From: Kiritimatiellia bacterium
GTDB lineage: Bacteria; Verrucomicrobiota; Kiritimatiellia; UBA8416; JABMPJ01
Direction: 5' to 3'
DNA length: 35,588 bases
Assembly (NCBI GenBank): GCA_016783675.1
Contig: JADHWE010000023.1
Span: 1 to 35,588 of the forward strand
A program made the translations under genes and the position numbers. The notes under the pieces were generated by a model. It saw only the letters and a program-made list of their open reading frames with translations, was not told the origin of the DNA and searched no databases. Positions within the stretch are counted from its first letter, which is position 1; every line of letters starts with the position of its first letter. Shown one piece after another: positions 16,763 through 24,371 of this stretch.

Positions 16763-18094
16763 CTAGAGCAGATCGCTCGCCAGCTCGGCGAGGTCGGAGC
16801 GTTCGCCCTTCTCGAGGTTGACGTGGGCGTAGATCAGTTGACCACGCATCTTCTCGATCAGGTGGCTGAGGCCGTTTGACTGCGAGTCGAGATAAGGGTG
16901 GTCGATCTGGTAGATGTCGCCGGTGAACACGATCTTGGTCCCCTCGCCCGCGCGCGTGATAATCGTTTTGATTTCGTGGGGCGTCAGGTTCTGCCCTTCG
17001 TCGACGATGAAGAAGGTATTCACCAGGCTGCGCCCGCGAATGTAGGAGAGCGGTGTAATAACCAACTCCTCTTCATCGAGCAGCTTGCGAATGTTCTTGT
17101 GGCGTGTGTCCGACTTGGCGAACTGGTTCCTGATCACCCCCAGGTTGTCGTAAAGCGGTTGCATGTAGGGAGCGAGCTTCTCATCGATCTCGCCAGGCAG
17201 GTAGCCGGTGTCCTTGTTGCTGAGCGGAACAATGGGACGAGCCAGCAGGATCTGTTTGTACTGCTTGCGCGACTCCAGCGCCGCCGCCAGGGCCAGCAAC
17301 GTCTTGCCCGTGCCGGCCTTCCCTGTCATGGTGACCAGCGGGATGGCCGGATTCAACAGCGCGCAAAGCGCAAAGATCTGCTCCGCGTTGCGCGGCATGA
17401 TGTTGTAGACGGGGGTCTTGTCGACGTGCCTGAGCACCTTGCTCTCCGCGTCATACATGCCCAGGCCCGACTTCTTGCCGCTGCGCATAATCACGAATTC
17501 GTTGGGCGTGAGGTCATCGCCGAACGGCAGTTCTTCTACCGGCAGCTCCTGCGGCGCCGTGTAGAGCCGTTCCACCAGCTCCGTCGGCATATCTTCTTCG
17601 AGACGTTTGCCGGTGTAGAGCTCGGAGACATCGCGCACCTTGTCGGTCGTGTAGTCGTGCGCCTTGAGGCCCAGCGCCTTCGCCTTGAGGCGCAGGTTCA
17701 CATCTTTCGACACCAGCACGACCTCCCGCTCACCGCTCTCTTTCGCCATCGTATAGGCGATGTTCAGGATCCGGTGATCCGGCTCGTTGCCGGCGAAGTT
17801 GAGGCGGAGGTCCTGGTGCATCGGACGAGCCAGCCCCACGATCAGGCGGCCCCGGTTCGACCCCATACGGACCCCGTCACCAAACAGCTTGTCGCCGCTG
17901 AGATCGTCCATTTTGCGCAGGAACGTGCGGGCATGGTAGCTGATGCTCTCATGCCCCTTCTTGAAATGGTCCAGTTCCTCCAGCACGACAATCGGGACCA
18001 CGACATCGTGCTCTTCGAACTGGTCGATGCAGGTGCTGTCATGCAGGATGACGTTCGTATCCAGAATATAGATCTTGCGGTCCGCGTCGGTCAT
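16763..18094 (-). CDS. PIN-PhoH fusion ATPase (PhoH2/YlaK type)
   Basis: 443 residues with an N-terminal PIN ribonuclease-like domain (about 1-150: ILDTNVILHD, VVLEELDHFKKG, VLVSKDVNLRLKA, which supply the acidic residues) and a C-terminal PhoH ATPase (Walker A TGKAGTGKTLLAL; Walker B FFIVDEGQNLTPHEIKTII; FTGDIYQID). Fusions of this type (PhoH2) are described as RNA unwinding and cleaving proteins, linked to toxin-antitoxin biology in actinobacteria, though many stand alone. No small antitoxin-like gene is adjacent. The ORF-track start at 18154 is too early; ATG 18094 has GAGGAC upstream and begins with MTDADRKIYILDTN. Confidence 0.92.
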   Translation of the reverse strand: MTDADRKIYILDTNVILHDSTCIDQFEEHDVVVPIVVLEELDHFKKGHESISYHARTFLRKMDDLSGDKLFGDGVRMGSNRGRLIVGLARPMHQDLRLNFAGNEPDHRILNIAYTMAKESGEREVVLVSKDVNLRLKAKALGLKAHDYTTDKVRDVSELYTGKRLEEDMPTELVERLYTAPQELPVEELPFGDDLTPNEFVIMRSGKKSGLGMYDAESKVLRHVDKTPVYNIMPRNAEQIFALCALLNPAIPLVTMTGKAGTGKTLLALAAALESRKQYKQILLARPIVPLSNKDTGYLPGEIDEKLAPYMQPLYDNLGVIRNQFAKSDTRHKNIRKLLDEEELVITPLSYIRGRSLVNTFFIVDEGQNLTPHEIKTIITRAGEGTKIVFTGDIYQIDHPYLDSQSNGLSHLIEKMRGQLIYAHVNLEKGERSDLAELASDLL

Positions 18095-18179
18095 AAAGTC
18101 CTCGTGGCAGGGCGCCCGTCTTCGCTTCGCTTCGCCGCGGCAAGCAAGTGGCAACGGCCGTGATGGGCCTCTGATTGAA

Positions 18180-18665
18180 CTAGGCTTTCAGTTTTTTTAG
18201 CTCGGCAGTGAGCGTAACCAAATGCTGCTTCTCTTCTTCGATAATGAAGTCCACCTTGCCCTTACCCAGGTTCTCCGGCACTACGTCCTTCATCCCGAGG
18301 TAAAAAAGCACGGCGTCCTTCTCAAGGCCAATCGCGAGACGCAGGATGTCTTCCATCGTCTCCTCGCCGGTCAACTGAGCCGTGATCTTCGGTGATCCCT
18401 CAACCTTGTAGGCATCCGCCATCGTGGCGAGATACTGGCCGGCCTCGTCATACAGGTCCATCGACTCTCCCACGTCAGCGAACTGCTCGCGCATGTTCTG
18501 GAAGGTAGAAACATGCTGCTTTTCCATGTCGACCAGGTTCAGGAAGTAGTCGCGGGTCGCTTCATCCTTCTGCATGTCGGCGGCCTGCTGGTAGAACGCC
18601 TGGCCGTTGCGTTCAATCTGTACGGCCATGGCGAAGATCTCGTCGGCGTTGAATGTGATGCTCAT
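18180..18665 (-). CDS. Ferritin-like (rubrerythrin-type) diiron protein
   Basis: A 161-residue four-helix protein with a complete symmetrical diiron set: E18-x6-Y25, E48-x2-H51, E115-x6-Y122, E145-x2-H148, with exactly 30 residues from E18 to E48 and from E115 to E145. There is no rubredoxin tail (no C-x2-C), so it is a ferritin-like or erythrin-type protein, probably in peroxide or iron handling. The track start is a TTG; the ATG at 18665 follows AGAGGAGGA and is preferred. A perfect 18-bp palindrome lies upstream of the ribosome site. The same ligand geometry appears in the fusion protein at 20914, suggesting that the two domains are related. Confidence 0.9.
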   Translation of the reverse strand: MSITFNADEIFAMAVQIERNGQAFYQQAADMQKDEATRDYFLNLVDMEKQHVSTFQNMREQFADVGESMDLYDEAGQYLATMADAYKVEGSPKITAQLTGEETMEDILRLAIGLEKDAVLFYLGMKDVVPENLGKGKVDFIIEEEKQHLVTLTAELKKLKA

Positions 18666-18686
18666 CAATGTCCTCCTCTAATCATG

Positions 18687-18704
18687 CTGTCACCATGGTG
18701 ACAG
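18687..18704. promoter_or_regulatory. Perfect 18-bp palindrome, possible operator
   Basis: CTGTCACCATGGTGACAG is a perfect inverted repeat 21 bases upstream of the ferritin-like gene's ATG, in the divergent spacer with the isomerase gene. A dimeric regulator could bind it; alternatively it may fold in the leader RNA. The regulator is unknown. Confidence 0.4.
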
Positions 18705-18809
18705 AACGAGCCCCTCGACAGCAAGCGTGTTCTGGTTCAGCTTGAATCTTGACGGATTTCCAGCAGGCCGTAGACTTCGACCCTCACGTTCAGAAAAGGC
18801 AGCATCAGC

Positions 18810-19598
18810 ATGTTCAGAACCGGCATCTGCTCCATCACGCATCGGCAGCTCTCGATCGATGAGATCATCGATCTCACCGTCACGTGTGGGCTGGAAGGCA
18901 TCGAGTGGGGCGGCGATGTGCACGTGCCACATGGTGACATCGAACTGGCCGAGGACGTTCTCGACAAGACCCTCGCTGCCGGGCTGCTCTGCCCGTCGTA
19001 TGGATCCTACTATCGGGTCGGTGTCAGCGAAGATGAAGGGCTGCGCTTCGAAGACGTTCTCGATACGGCCGACGCCCTCGGCGTGCCGCTTATCCGGGTA
19101 TGGGCCGGCAACTGTGACCGGGACAAAGCAGCACCCGCCTTTGTCGAGAAAATCGTGAAGGAGACACGCCGGGTTGCTGAGCTCGCCTTTGCGCGCGGCA
19201 TAGCGCTGGCATTCGAGTTTCACGGCGGCACATTGACCAGCAGCGTGGCCGGCACACGCGAGCTGATGGAAGCCGTGGATATGGAGGGTGTGCAGACCTA
19301 CTGGCAGCCGATCCACGGCGCCTCCGCTGACGAGAACGTAGAGGGCATCAAGACGCTTTTTCCCTGGATCCGCAATATCCACACGTTTCACTGGCTGGCC
19401 CGCGCGGACGCAGAGGAGAAGATGCAGATCGAACGTCGTCTCCTATCGGAAGGCGTCGACTGCTGGCAGGCCTACCTGGCTGCACTCGGCGACACCGACC
19501 GTGAACACTGGTTCTACCTGGAGTTCTCCATGAACGACGATCCAGCCCATACGCTCAAGGATGCTACCACACTCAACACGCTCCTGAAGGATCACTGA
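18810..19598 (+). CDS. Sugar phosphate isomerase/epimerase family (xylose isomerase-like TIM barrel)
   Basis: A 262-residue AP-endonuclease-2-type TIM barrel (MFRTGICSITHRQLSIDEIIDL, GLEGIEWGGDVHVPHGD). Likely metal ligands are the Glu in LAFEFHGG, the His of IHTFHW and the Glu of YLEFS near the C-terminus. Members interconvert ketoses or act on inositol derivatives. The neighbour two bases downstream is a Gfo/Idh/MocA dehydrogenase, a pairing seen often for uptake and oxidation of sugars and inositols. A weak AAAAGGCA lies before the ATG. The exact substrate cannot be told. Confidence 0.83.
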   Translation: MFRTGICSITHRQLSIDEIIDLTVTCGLEGIEWGGDVHVPHGDIELAEDVLDKTLAAGLLCPSYGSYYRVGVSEDEGLRFEDVLDTADALGVPLIRVWAGNCDRDKAAPAFVEKIVKETRRVAELAFARGIALAFEFHGGTLTSSVAGTRELMEAVDMEGVQTYWQPIHGASADENVEGIKTLFPWIRNIHTFHWLARADAEEKMQIERRLLSEGVDCWQAYLAALGDTDREHWFYLEFSMNDDPAHTLKDATTLNTLLKDH

Positions 19599-19600
19599 CA

Positions 19601-20842
19601 ATGGCTCTTACACGCTCCTATGGTTGGCAGGCACCCGAGGTGGGTGACTCGGCGGCTTCGAGTGACCACACCGATGCGTCCGTTCGACTGGGACTCATCG
19701 GAACGGGCGGGATCGCCAACTTCACGCTCGACGACATTCTGCCACGCCAAGACGTGGCCATCACCGCGCTGTGCGATGTCGACGCGAGCCATCTTGAAGC
19801 AACCGCCGCACGCGTCGCCGAGGTCCGCGGCGAACACTCCTGCGAGTGCTTTGCCGATTTCCGCGAGCTGAACCGTAGCCCGAATGTCGACGCCGTTCTC
19901 ATCAACACCCCCGACCACTGGCACGCCTGGCAGGCCATCGACGCCATGCAGCAGGGCAAAGATGTTTATGTTGAGAAGCCTCTGACGCTCACCATTGCCG
20001 AGGGACGCCGGCTGTGCGAAGTCGCTGCGGAAACCGGCCGCATCTGCCAGACCGGCAGTCAGCAACGCTCCAGTCGCGAGTTCCGTCACGCTTGCGACCT
20101 GATCCGCAACGGCTATCTCGGGACGCTGCAGTCGGTCGACATCAGCATCCCCAAGAACAATCGCATCAGCGAGACCGTGGGCGAACCTGAGCCGATTCCC
20201 CCGGAGCTGGACTACGAGATGTGGCTGGGGCCGGCGCCGTTCAGGCCCTACCGCGAGGATACTTGCCACTATGCCTTTCGTTTCGTCTCCGACTTTTCGG
20301 GCGGGCAGATCACCAACTGGGGGGCACACAACCTCGACATCGTTCAGTGGGCGCTCGATGCCGACACCTCCGGTCCGGTGCGCGTGCAGGGCACGGGCAC
20401 GTTCCCATCCGACGGCAATTACGACACGCCCGACGATGTGGACGTGGTCTGGGAATACGCCAACGGCGTGGTCGTCCGCTGCACAACCGGCGGCCCGCAC
20501 TATCGCTTCACGGGAACGGAAGGAACCCTCACGGTCGGCCGTGGTCATTTCAAGGCCGTGCCCGAGGCTCTTAACCACGTCACTCTGAAGGATGGAGACG
20601 TGCGCCTCTACCGCAGCGACGATCATATGGGCAACTTCCTCGACTGCGTGCGGACCCGGCGGCAGCCCATCTGTCCACCCGAGATCGGCCACCGCTCGGC
20701 CACCGTCTGCCATATCGGGAATATCGCGATACGACTGGGGCGCCCGCTTGAATGGGACCCTGCCGAGGAGTGCTTTATCAACGATGACGAGGCCAATGCC
20801 ATGCGTTCCCGTCCCATGCGCGCCCCGTGGTCATTGCCGTAA
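19601..20842 (+). CDS. Gfo/Idh/MocA family NAD(P)-dependent oxidoreductase
   Basis: A 413-residue dehydrogenase of sugars or polyols. The Rossmann motif GLIGTGGIA starts at about residue 31, after a 27-residue N-terminal extension of low complexity; this is followed by NTPDHWHAWQAIDAMQQGKDVYVEKPLTL, which contains the family's EKP lysine. The C-terminal domain includes GGQITNWGAHNLDIVQWAL, whose D-x2-QW resembles the catalytic His/Asp region of inositol and glucose-fructose dehydrogenases. The ATG is preceded by GAAGGA. It is coupled to the isomerase (two-base gap), suggesting a shared pathway. There is no twin-Arg signal, so it is cytoplasmic. Confidence 0.9.
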   Translation: MALTRSYGWQAPEVGDSAASSDHTDASVRLGLIGTGGIANFTLDDILPRQDVAITALCDVDASHLEATAARVAEVRGEHSCECFADFRELNRSPNVDAVLINTPDHWHAWQAIDAMQQGKDVYVEKPLTLTIAEGRRLCEVAAETGRICQTGSQQRSSREFRHACDLIRNGYLGTLQSVDISIPKNNRISETVGEPEPIPPELDYEMWLGPAPFRPYREDTCHYAFRFVSDFSGGQITNWGAHNLDIVQWALDADTSGPVRVQGTGTFPSDGNYDTPDDVDVVWEYANGVVVRCTTGGPHYRFTGTEGTLTVGRGHFKAVPEALNHVTLKDGDVRLYRSDDHMGNFLDCVRTRRQPICPPEIGHRSATVCHIGNIAIRLGRPLEWDPAEECFINDDEANAMRSRPMRAPWSLP

Positions 20843-20913
20843 CGGCCCTTGCCGACGCTTGCATGCAGATGCCGTCGCCACTATCCTTGATAAATGCAAC
20901 CCGGAGTGGAGTG

Positions 20914-21648
20914 ATGGATTACCGCCTCTTTCTGAGCACCTTTCTGCTTATCTTTCTCGCCGAGTTGGGAGACAAGACGCAGCTGGCCGCATTGACGCGG
21001 ACGGCGGCAGCCGACGGGAGCAAATGGACCGTGTTCCTTGCCGCCTCAGCCGCATTGGTGCTTTCCACGCTCATTGCTGTGCTGATCGGCGAAGGGCTCT
21101 CCAAGCTGATCGCGCCCCGCACCATCAAGATCACCGCCGGCATCCTGTTCGTGCTGTTCGGTCTCCTGATCCTGAAAGGTGTCTTCATGCCCGCGACAGC
21201 CTCGGCCGAGGCGATCACACCTGCGCCCCTGGCGCGCGTTGTGCTCAAGCTGGCGGCCGAGTTTGAGCACGCGGCCGCGGCAGATTACCGGGCGCTGGCA
21301 GAGAGGACGTCGGATCCGGCCCTGGCCGAGCTGTTCCGTGCGTTGGAACAGGAGGAAGCCGCGCACTTGGCGCACATCGAGCAGGCCGACATGGACCATG
21401 GTGAGACCAAGATGGCTGAGGCCGTTGCCGACGTGGACGCTGACCGCGACCGTCTCGCGCATGATGTTGCGGAGGCCCTGGACGTAGAGCTCTCACACGC
21501 CATTGAACATGAACAGGCCACGGCAGAATTCTACGCCGGTCTTGCCGGCACAACGCCGATCGCAGCACTCAAGCAAACGTTCCTTGCGCTGGCCCGCGAG
21601 GAGGAATCGCACGTGGCACGGCTCAAGGCGTACGCTGATAGGTCCTGA
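20914..21648 (+). CDS. UPF0016/GDT1-like half transporter fused to a ferritin-like diiron domain
   Basis: 244 residues from the ATG at 20914, which follows GGAGTGGAG (the track start at 20827 lies in the previous gene). Residues 1-93 hold three membrane helices with one ELGDKT motif (residues 17-22), the cation-binding signature of the GDT1/TMEM165/UPF0016 family of Mn2+/Ca2+ transporters. Typical members have two such repeats; this has one and would have to dimerise. After a short linker (94-106) comes a ferritin-like domain with a full ligand set: E118-x6-Y125, E148-x2-H151, E200-x6-Y207, E230-x2-H233, again with 30-residue spacings. The layout resembles in concept the membrane ferritin MbfA (ferritin plus VIT1-type transporter), but with an unrelated transporter. 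I infer metal export or storage linked to iron or peroxide sensing. It is 16 bases upstream of the VKOR gene. Confidence 0.83.
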   Translation: MDYRLFLSTFLLIFLAELGDKTQLAALTRTAAADGSKWTVFLAASAALVLSTLIAVLIGEGLSKLIAPRTIKITAGILFVLFGLLILKGVFMPATASAEAITPAPLARVVLKLAAEFEHAAAADYRALAERTSDPALAELFRALEQEEAAHLAHIEQADMDHGETKMAEAVADVDADRDRLAHDVAEALDVELSHAIEHEQATAEFYAGLAGTTPIAALKQTFLALAREEESHVARLKAYADRS

Positions 21649-21664
21649 CAGGGAGAATATACTT

Positions 21665-22888
21665 ATGCTATCGCACCGCCCGGCCCGCATCGCCATCGTC
21701 GTCTTCTCCTGTATTGCGCTCGGCATAGCGCTCTACATCATGGCCGTCGTCAAGTCGGACCAGCCGTTGCCCGGCTGTGGCGAAGACGAGTGCAACGTGG
21801 TCCTCACCAGTCGCTGGGAACACTGGGCTTTTCTCTCCGTGGCCCATCTCGGCGTGGGGGGCTATCTCTCCATGATCTCCGCGGCCATACTGGCAGGGGT
21901 CATTCGGATCCCGGTGATCCGCACCGCCCTGTGGGCCCTGATGATTGTCGAAAGCCTCACAGGCATCGGTTTCATTGCATGGCTCCTGTTCCTGCAGTGG
22001 ATCATCATCAAGCAGTTCTGCGTCTTCTGCCTTTCCTCGCACTTCTTTGGCGCCCTGGCGTACGCCGTGATACTGTTGCGCGCCCCGGCCTGGCACGGGT
22101 TCTACCACGCCCGCAGACGCCTGACCGGTACGGCTGCGGCCCTGCTCGTGTTCCTGATCGCTGTTCACATCTTCGTCGTGCCCGAGATGATGGCGGTCCA
22201 GGCCGCTGACAGTATGGAGGCCGTCGGAAGCGCTGAAGCTGACACGCTTTCAACCGGCATGCTCCAGTTCGGCAAGAAGGAGGCCTCCCGCATGGTACAG
22301 CTTCTGGATGGCAACCTGACCTTCGACCTGCACAAGGTGCCCGTCTCAGGCCCTCACGATGCCGAGCACGTCCTGGTTGAGCTGTCCGACTACTGCTGTT
22401 CTTCCTGCCGCAGCCTCCACCGTCGACTGAAGCAGTTCCAGGAAGACTATGACGTGGAGATGGTGATCGTCCACCTACCCGCACCGATGGATGTGGAGTG
22501 CAACCCCCATATCAAGCGTACCCCGCGAGGCTTTGACAAGGCCTGTAAGTATGCCCGGCTCGCCATGGCCGTGAACCATGTTGATCCGGCGCAGTTCCCT
22601 GCGTTCCACCACTACCTGATGGTCGACCGCTTCCCGCCCAAGATCGAGGAGGCCCAAGCCAGGGCGGAGGCCCTTATCGGCAAGGAAGCCCTCGCCACCG
22701 CGCAGGAGCATGAGGACGTCAAGGCATGGATCCAGAATGGTCTGAACTTGAAGCGTTACCTCAAGGCCACCACGCTCCCAAAGCTCATCACGAAAACCCG
22801 GGTCATCTCCTATTCCGGCGGCTCCAAGGGCGCCTTCAAGAAGACGATGCAAGAGGCCCTGGGGTTGGATGAGCTGAAGAAGAAGTAG
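21665..22888 (+). CDS. VKOR-thioredoxin-fold fusion (disulfide bond formation)
   Basis: 407 residues from the ATG at 21665, with GGGAGA nine bases upstream (the track start lies in the previous gene). The N-terminal part (1-175) is a four-to-five-helix vitamin K epoxide reductase-like domain with loop Cys 38 and 43 (GCGEDECN) and the catalytic CVFC at 119-122, which passes electrons to quinone. The C-terminal part (about 225-407) is a DsbA/thioredoxin-like domain with active site C245-S-S-C248 in DYCCSSCRSLH. Such fusions form periplasmic disulfides without DsbB. The extra Cys 244 beside the active site is unusual. The C-terminal domain is followed by PAPMDVECN and then ATTLPKLI, whose Thr-Leu-Pro could be the cis-Pro loop. 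A terminator follows. Confidence 0.88.
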   Translation: MLSHRPARIAIVVFSCIALGIALYIMAVVKSDQPLPGCGEDECNVVLTSRWEHWAFLSVAHLGVGGYLSMISAAILAGVIRIPVIRTALWALMIVESLTGIGFIAWLLFLQWIIIKQFCVFCLSSHFFGALAYAVILLRAPAWHGFYHARRRLTGTAAALLVFLIAVHIFVVPEMMAVQAADSMEAVGSAEADTLSTGMLQFGKKEASRMVQLLDGNLTFDLHKVPVSGPHDAEHVLVELSDYCCSSCRSLHRRLKQFQEDYDVEMVIVHLPAPMDVECNPHIKRTPRGFDKACKYARLAMAVNHVDPAQFPAFHHYLMVDRFPPKIEEAQARAEALIGKEALATAQEHEDVKAWIQNGLNLKRYLKATTLPKLITKTRVISYSGGSKGAFKKTMQEALGLDELKKK

Positions 22889-22907
22889 GGCTGTGATTCC
22901 AGAAAGA

Positions 22908-22945
22908 AAACCACGCGTCCGGCAGGACGCGTGGTTTCTTCTTTT
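22908..22945. terminator. Bidirectional intrinsic terminator
   Basis: A 13-base-pair stem (AAACCACGCGTCC paired with GGACGCGTGGTTT) closes a four-base loop GGCA and is followed on the plus strand by TCTTCTTTT; on the minus strand the A-rich left flank supplies a T-rich tail. It lies between the convergent VKOR-fusion and FadL-like genes and can serve both. Confidence 0.88.
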
Positions 22946-22960
22946 AGCCTATCGGCTGAC

Positions 22961-24208
22961 TTAGTATGCCCAAGCCATGCTGAAGCTGTAGGAATCCTCC
23001 TCGAGGCTCGCCTCCAGCTCCACGGCGGCAAACGCCGAGGTCTCGGAAACAGTGTTCTCGAAGGCGTGCATGTATCCCAAGTGCATCGACATGTTCTCAG
23101 CTACCTGGTAGGAGAGACCGACTGTCGCGTGCGACTCGACAATCGCCGGGAAGCCGATGATGCGCAGCATCTCGTACCCGAAGGTCGGGACCTGCTTGCC
23201 CTGCACCGTGGTGGTAGCCGTCGGCATCGGGTTCCAGCCGTTGTGCTCTTTCACGGGACTCTCACCGTAGTTGTAACCACAACGAAGAGCCATCTTATCC
23301 GTGGCCTGAAGCTGCGCGCCAATCGCGAAGACCCACTGCGATTCCCAGTCGAAGTCTTGATAGCCTTCAGCGTTGCCCCAGTCCAGGTACTTGGCATCCA
23401 CTTCCACCAGAAGCGTATCCGTCGGCATCACAGCCACACCCACGCCCAGGGAAGCGGGCGCTTCAAGTGTCAGATCGTCCTGCATGCCGTCGAAGTCCAG
23501 ATCGAACACATTCTTGTGCTCAGCCTTCTCCGGCGTTGTGTAGCTGGCACCGATCGCAACCCCACCGAGATCCAGCAAGCAGCCGATCTGTCCGCCAACC
23601 CCGTAGTCGTGCGAACCGCCCTGTTCGAGGTCGAGGTTGTTGTAGGAGCCATGCAGCGCCGCGCCAACGGCCAGGTTGTCCAACAGCTGGTAAGACACCA
23701 TGCCGGCAAACTTCATGATTTCAAGGCGCGTGTAGATGTCGCCCTCGTTGCCCGGCACTGAGGGGTCAAGATCCCAGCCCTTGTCGCGATAATCCACACC
23801 GAGGCCGGAGACACCGTAGGCGCCTACGCCCATGCGCAGCCCTTCGCCCAGGTCCATCGTCACGCCCACCGCGGGGATGATATAGGCCTGACCGCCGCTC
23901 TCGCCTTCGAAATCGGTCGCCACAGCGCCCGTCGCAGGATCCAGCAGCTTGATGCGCGCCGTGACCGTCGGGTCAAAGATCGTCGCCCCGAATACGGTCT
24001 CGGACTTCGCCCCACAGGGACAGGCACCCAATGCGGCCGGGTTGTTGAAGATGGCCGTGATGCTGTCCTGCGGCATGGCAATGCCAACGCCACCCATACC
24101 ACGCGACACCGGGCCTACGCCCATCAGGTTGTCGCCGTTCGTCGCCAGAACCGAGCCGGCCCCGCCAATGATGCTGCATACCAGTGCAGCCACTACGAGT
24201 TTTCTCAC
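22961..24208 (-). CDS. FadL/OmpP1-family outer-membrane transport protein
   Basis: A 415-residue barrel of the FadL family, which moves fatty acids and other hydrophobic molecules across the outer membrane. After a signal peptide (VRKLVVAALVCSIIGGAGSVLA) comes the N-terminal hatch with ITAIFNNPAALG (the conserved NPA motif), followed by barrel strands ending in SYSFSMAWAY with a terminal aromatic. The GTG at 24208 follows GAGGGGGAG and is preferred over the track start 25 residues upstream. ACPCGAK, with two Cys in the hatch, is unusual for a barrel and might be a substrate of the adjacent disulfide machinery (inference). Confidence 0.88.
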   Translation of the reverse strand: MRKLVVAALVCSIIGGAGSVLATNGDNLMGVGPVSRGMGGVGIAMPQDSITAIFNNPAALGACPCGAKSETVFGATIFDPTVTARIKLLDPATGAVATDFEGESGGQAYIIPAVGVTMDLGEGLRMGVGAYGVSGLGVDYRDKGWDLDPSVPGNEGDIYTRLEIMKFAGMVSYQLLDNLAVGAALHGSYNNLDLEQGGSHDYGVGGQIGCLLDLGGVAIGASYTTPEKAEHKNVFDLDFDGMQDDLTLEAPASLGVGVAVMPTDTLLVEVDAKYLDWGNAEGYQDFDWESQWVFAIGAQLQATDKMALRCGYNYGESPVKEHNGWNPMPTATTTVQGKQVPTFGYEMLRIIGFPAIVESHATVGLSYQVAENMSMHLGYMHAFENTVSETSAFAAVELEASLEEDSYSFSMAWAY

Positions 24209-24371
24209 TGCTCCCCCTCTCTTTGTTGTTAGAGACCGGTAACGGCTCACGGCCGTTCCAGTCCACACTGTTTTCACTTGCATTCAACTACCATCATTCC
24301 CCCGTAGCTGTCACGCCATTCCTGAGCACACTTCTCACGTTCTTTCTGCGGCCGGAGATAGTGCAGCTCCG

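Noticed and set aside
16898-18163. 421-codon open frame on the plus strand
   Set aside because: Antisense shadow of the PIN-PhoH gene, whose Walker and PIN motifs are intact; the shadow has a His/Arg/Val-rich composition typical of such frames.
19592-20713. 373-codon open frame on the minus strand
   Set aside because: Antisense to the Gfo/Idh/MocA dehydrogenase; no recognisable motif.
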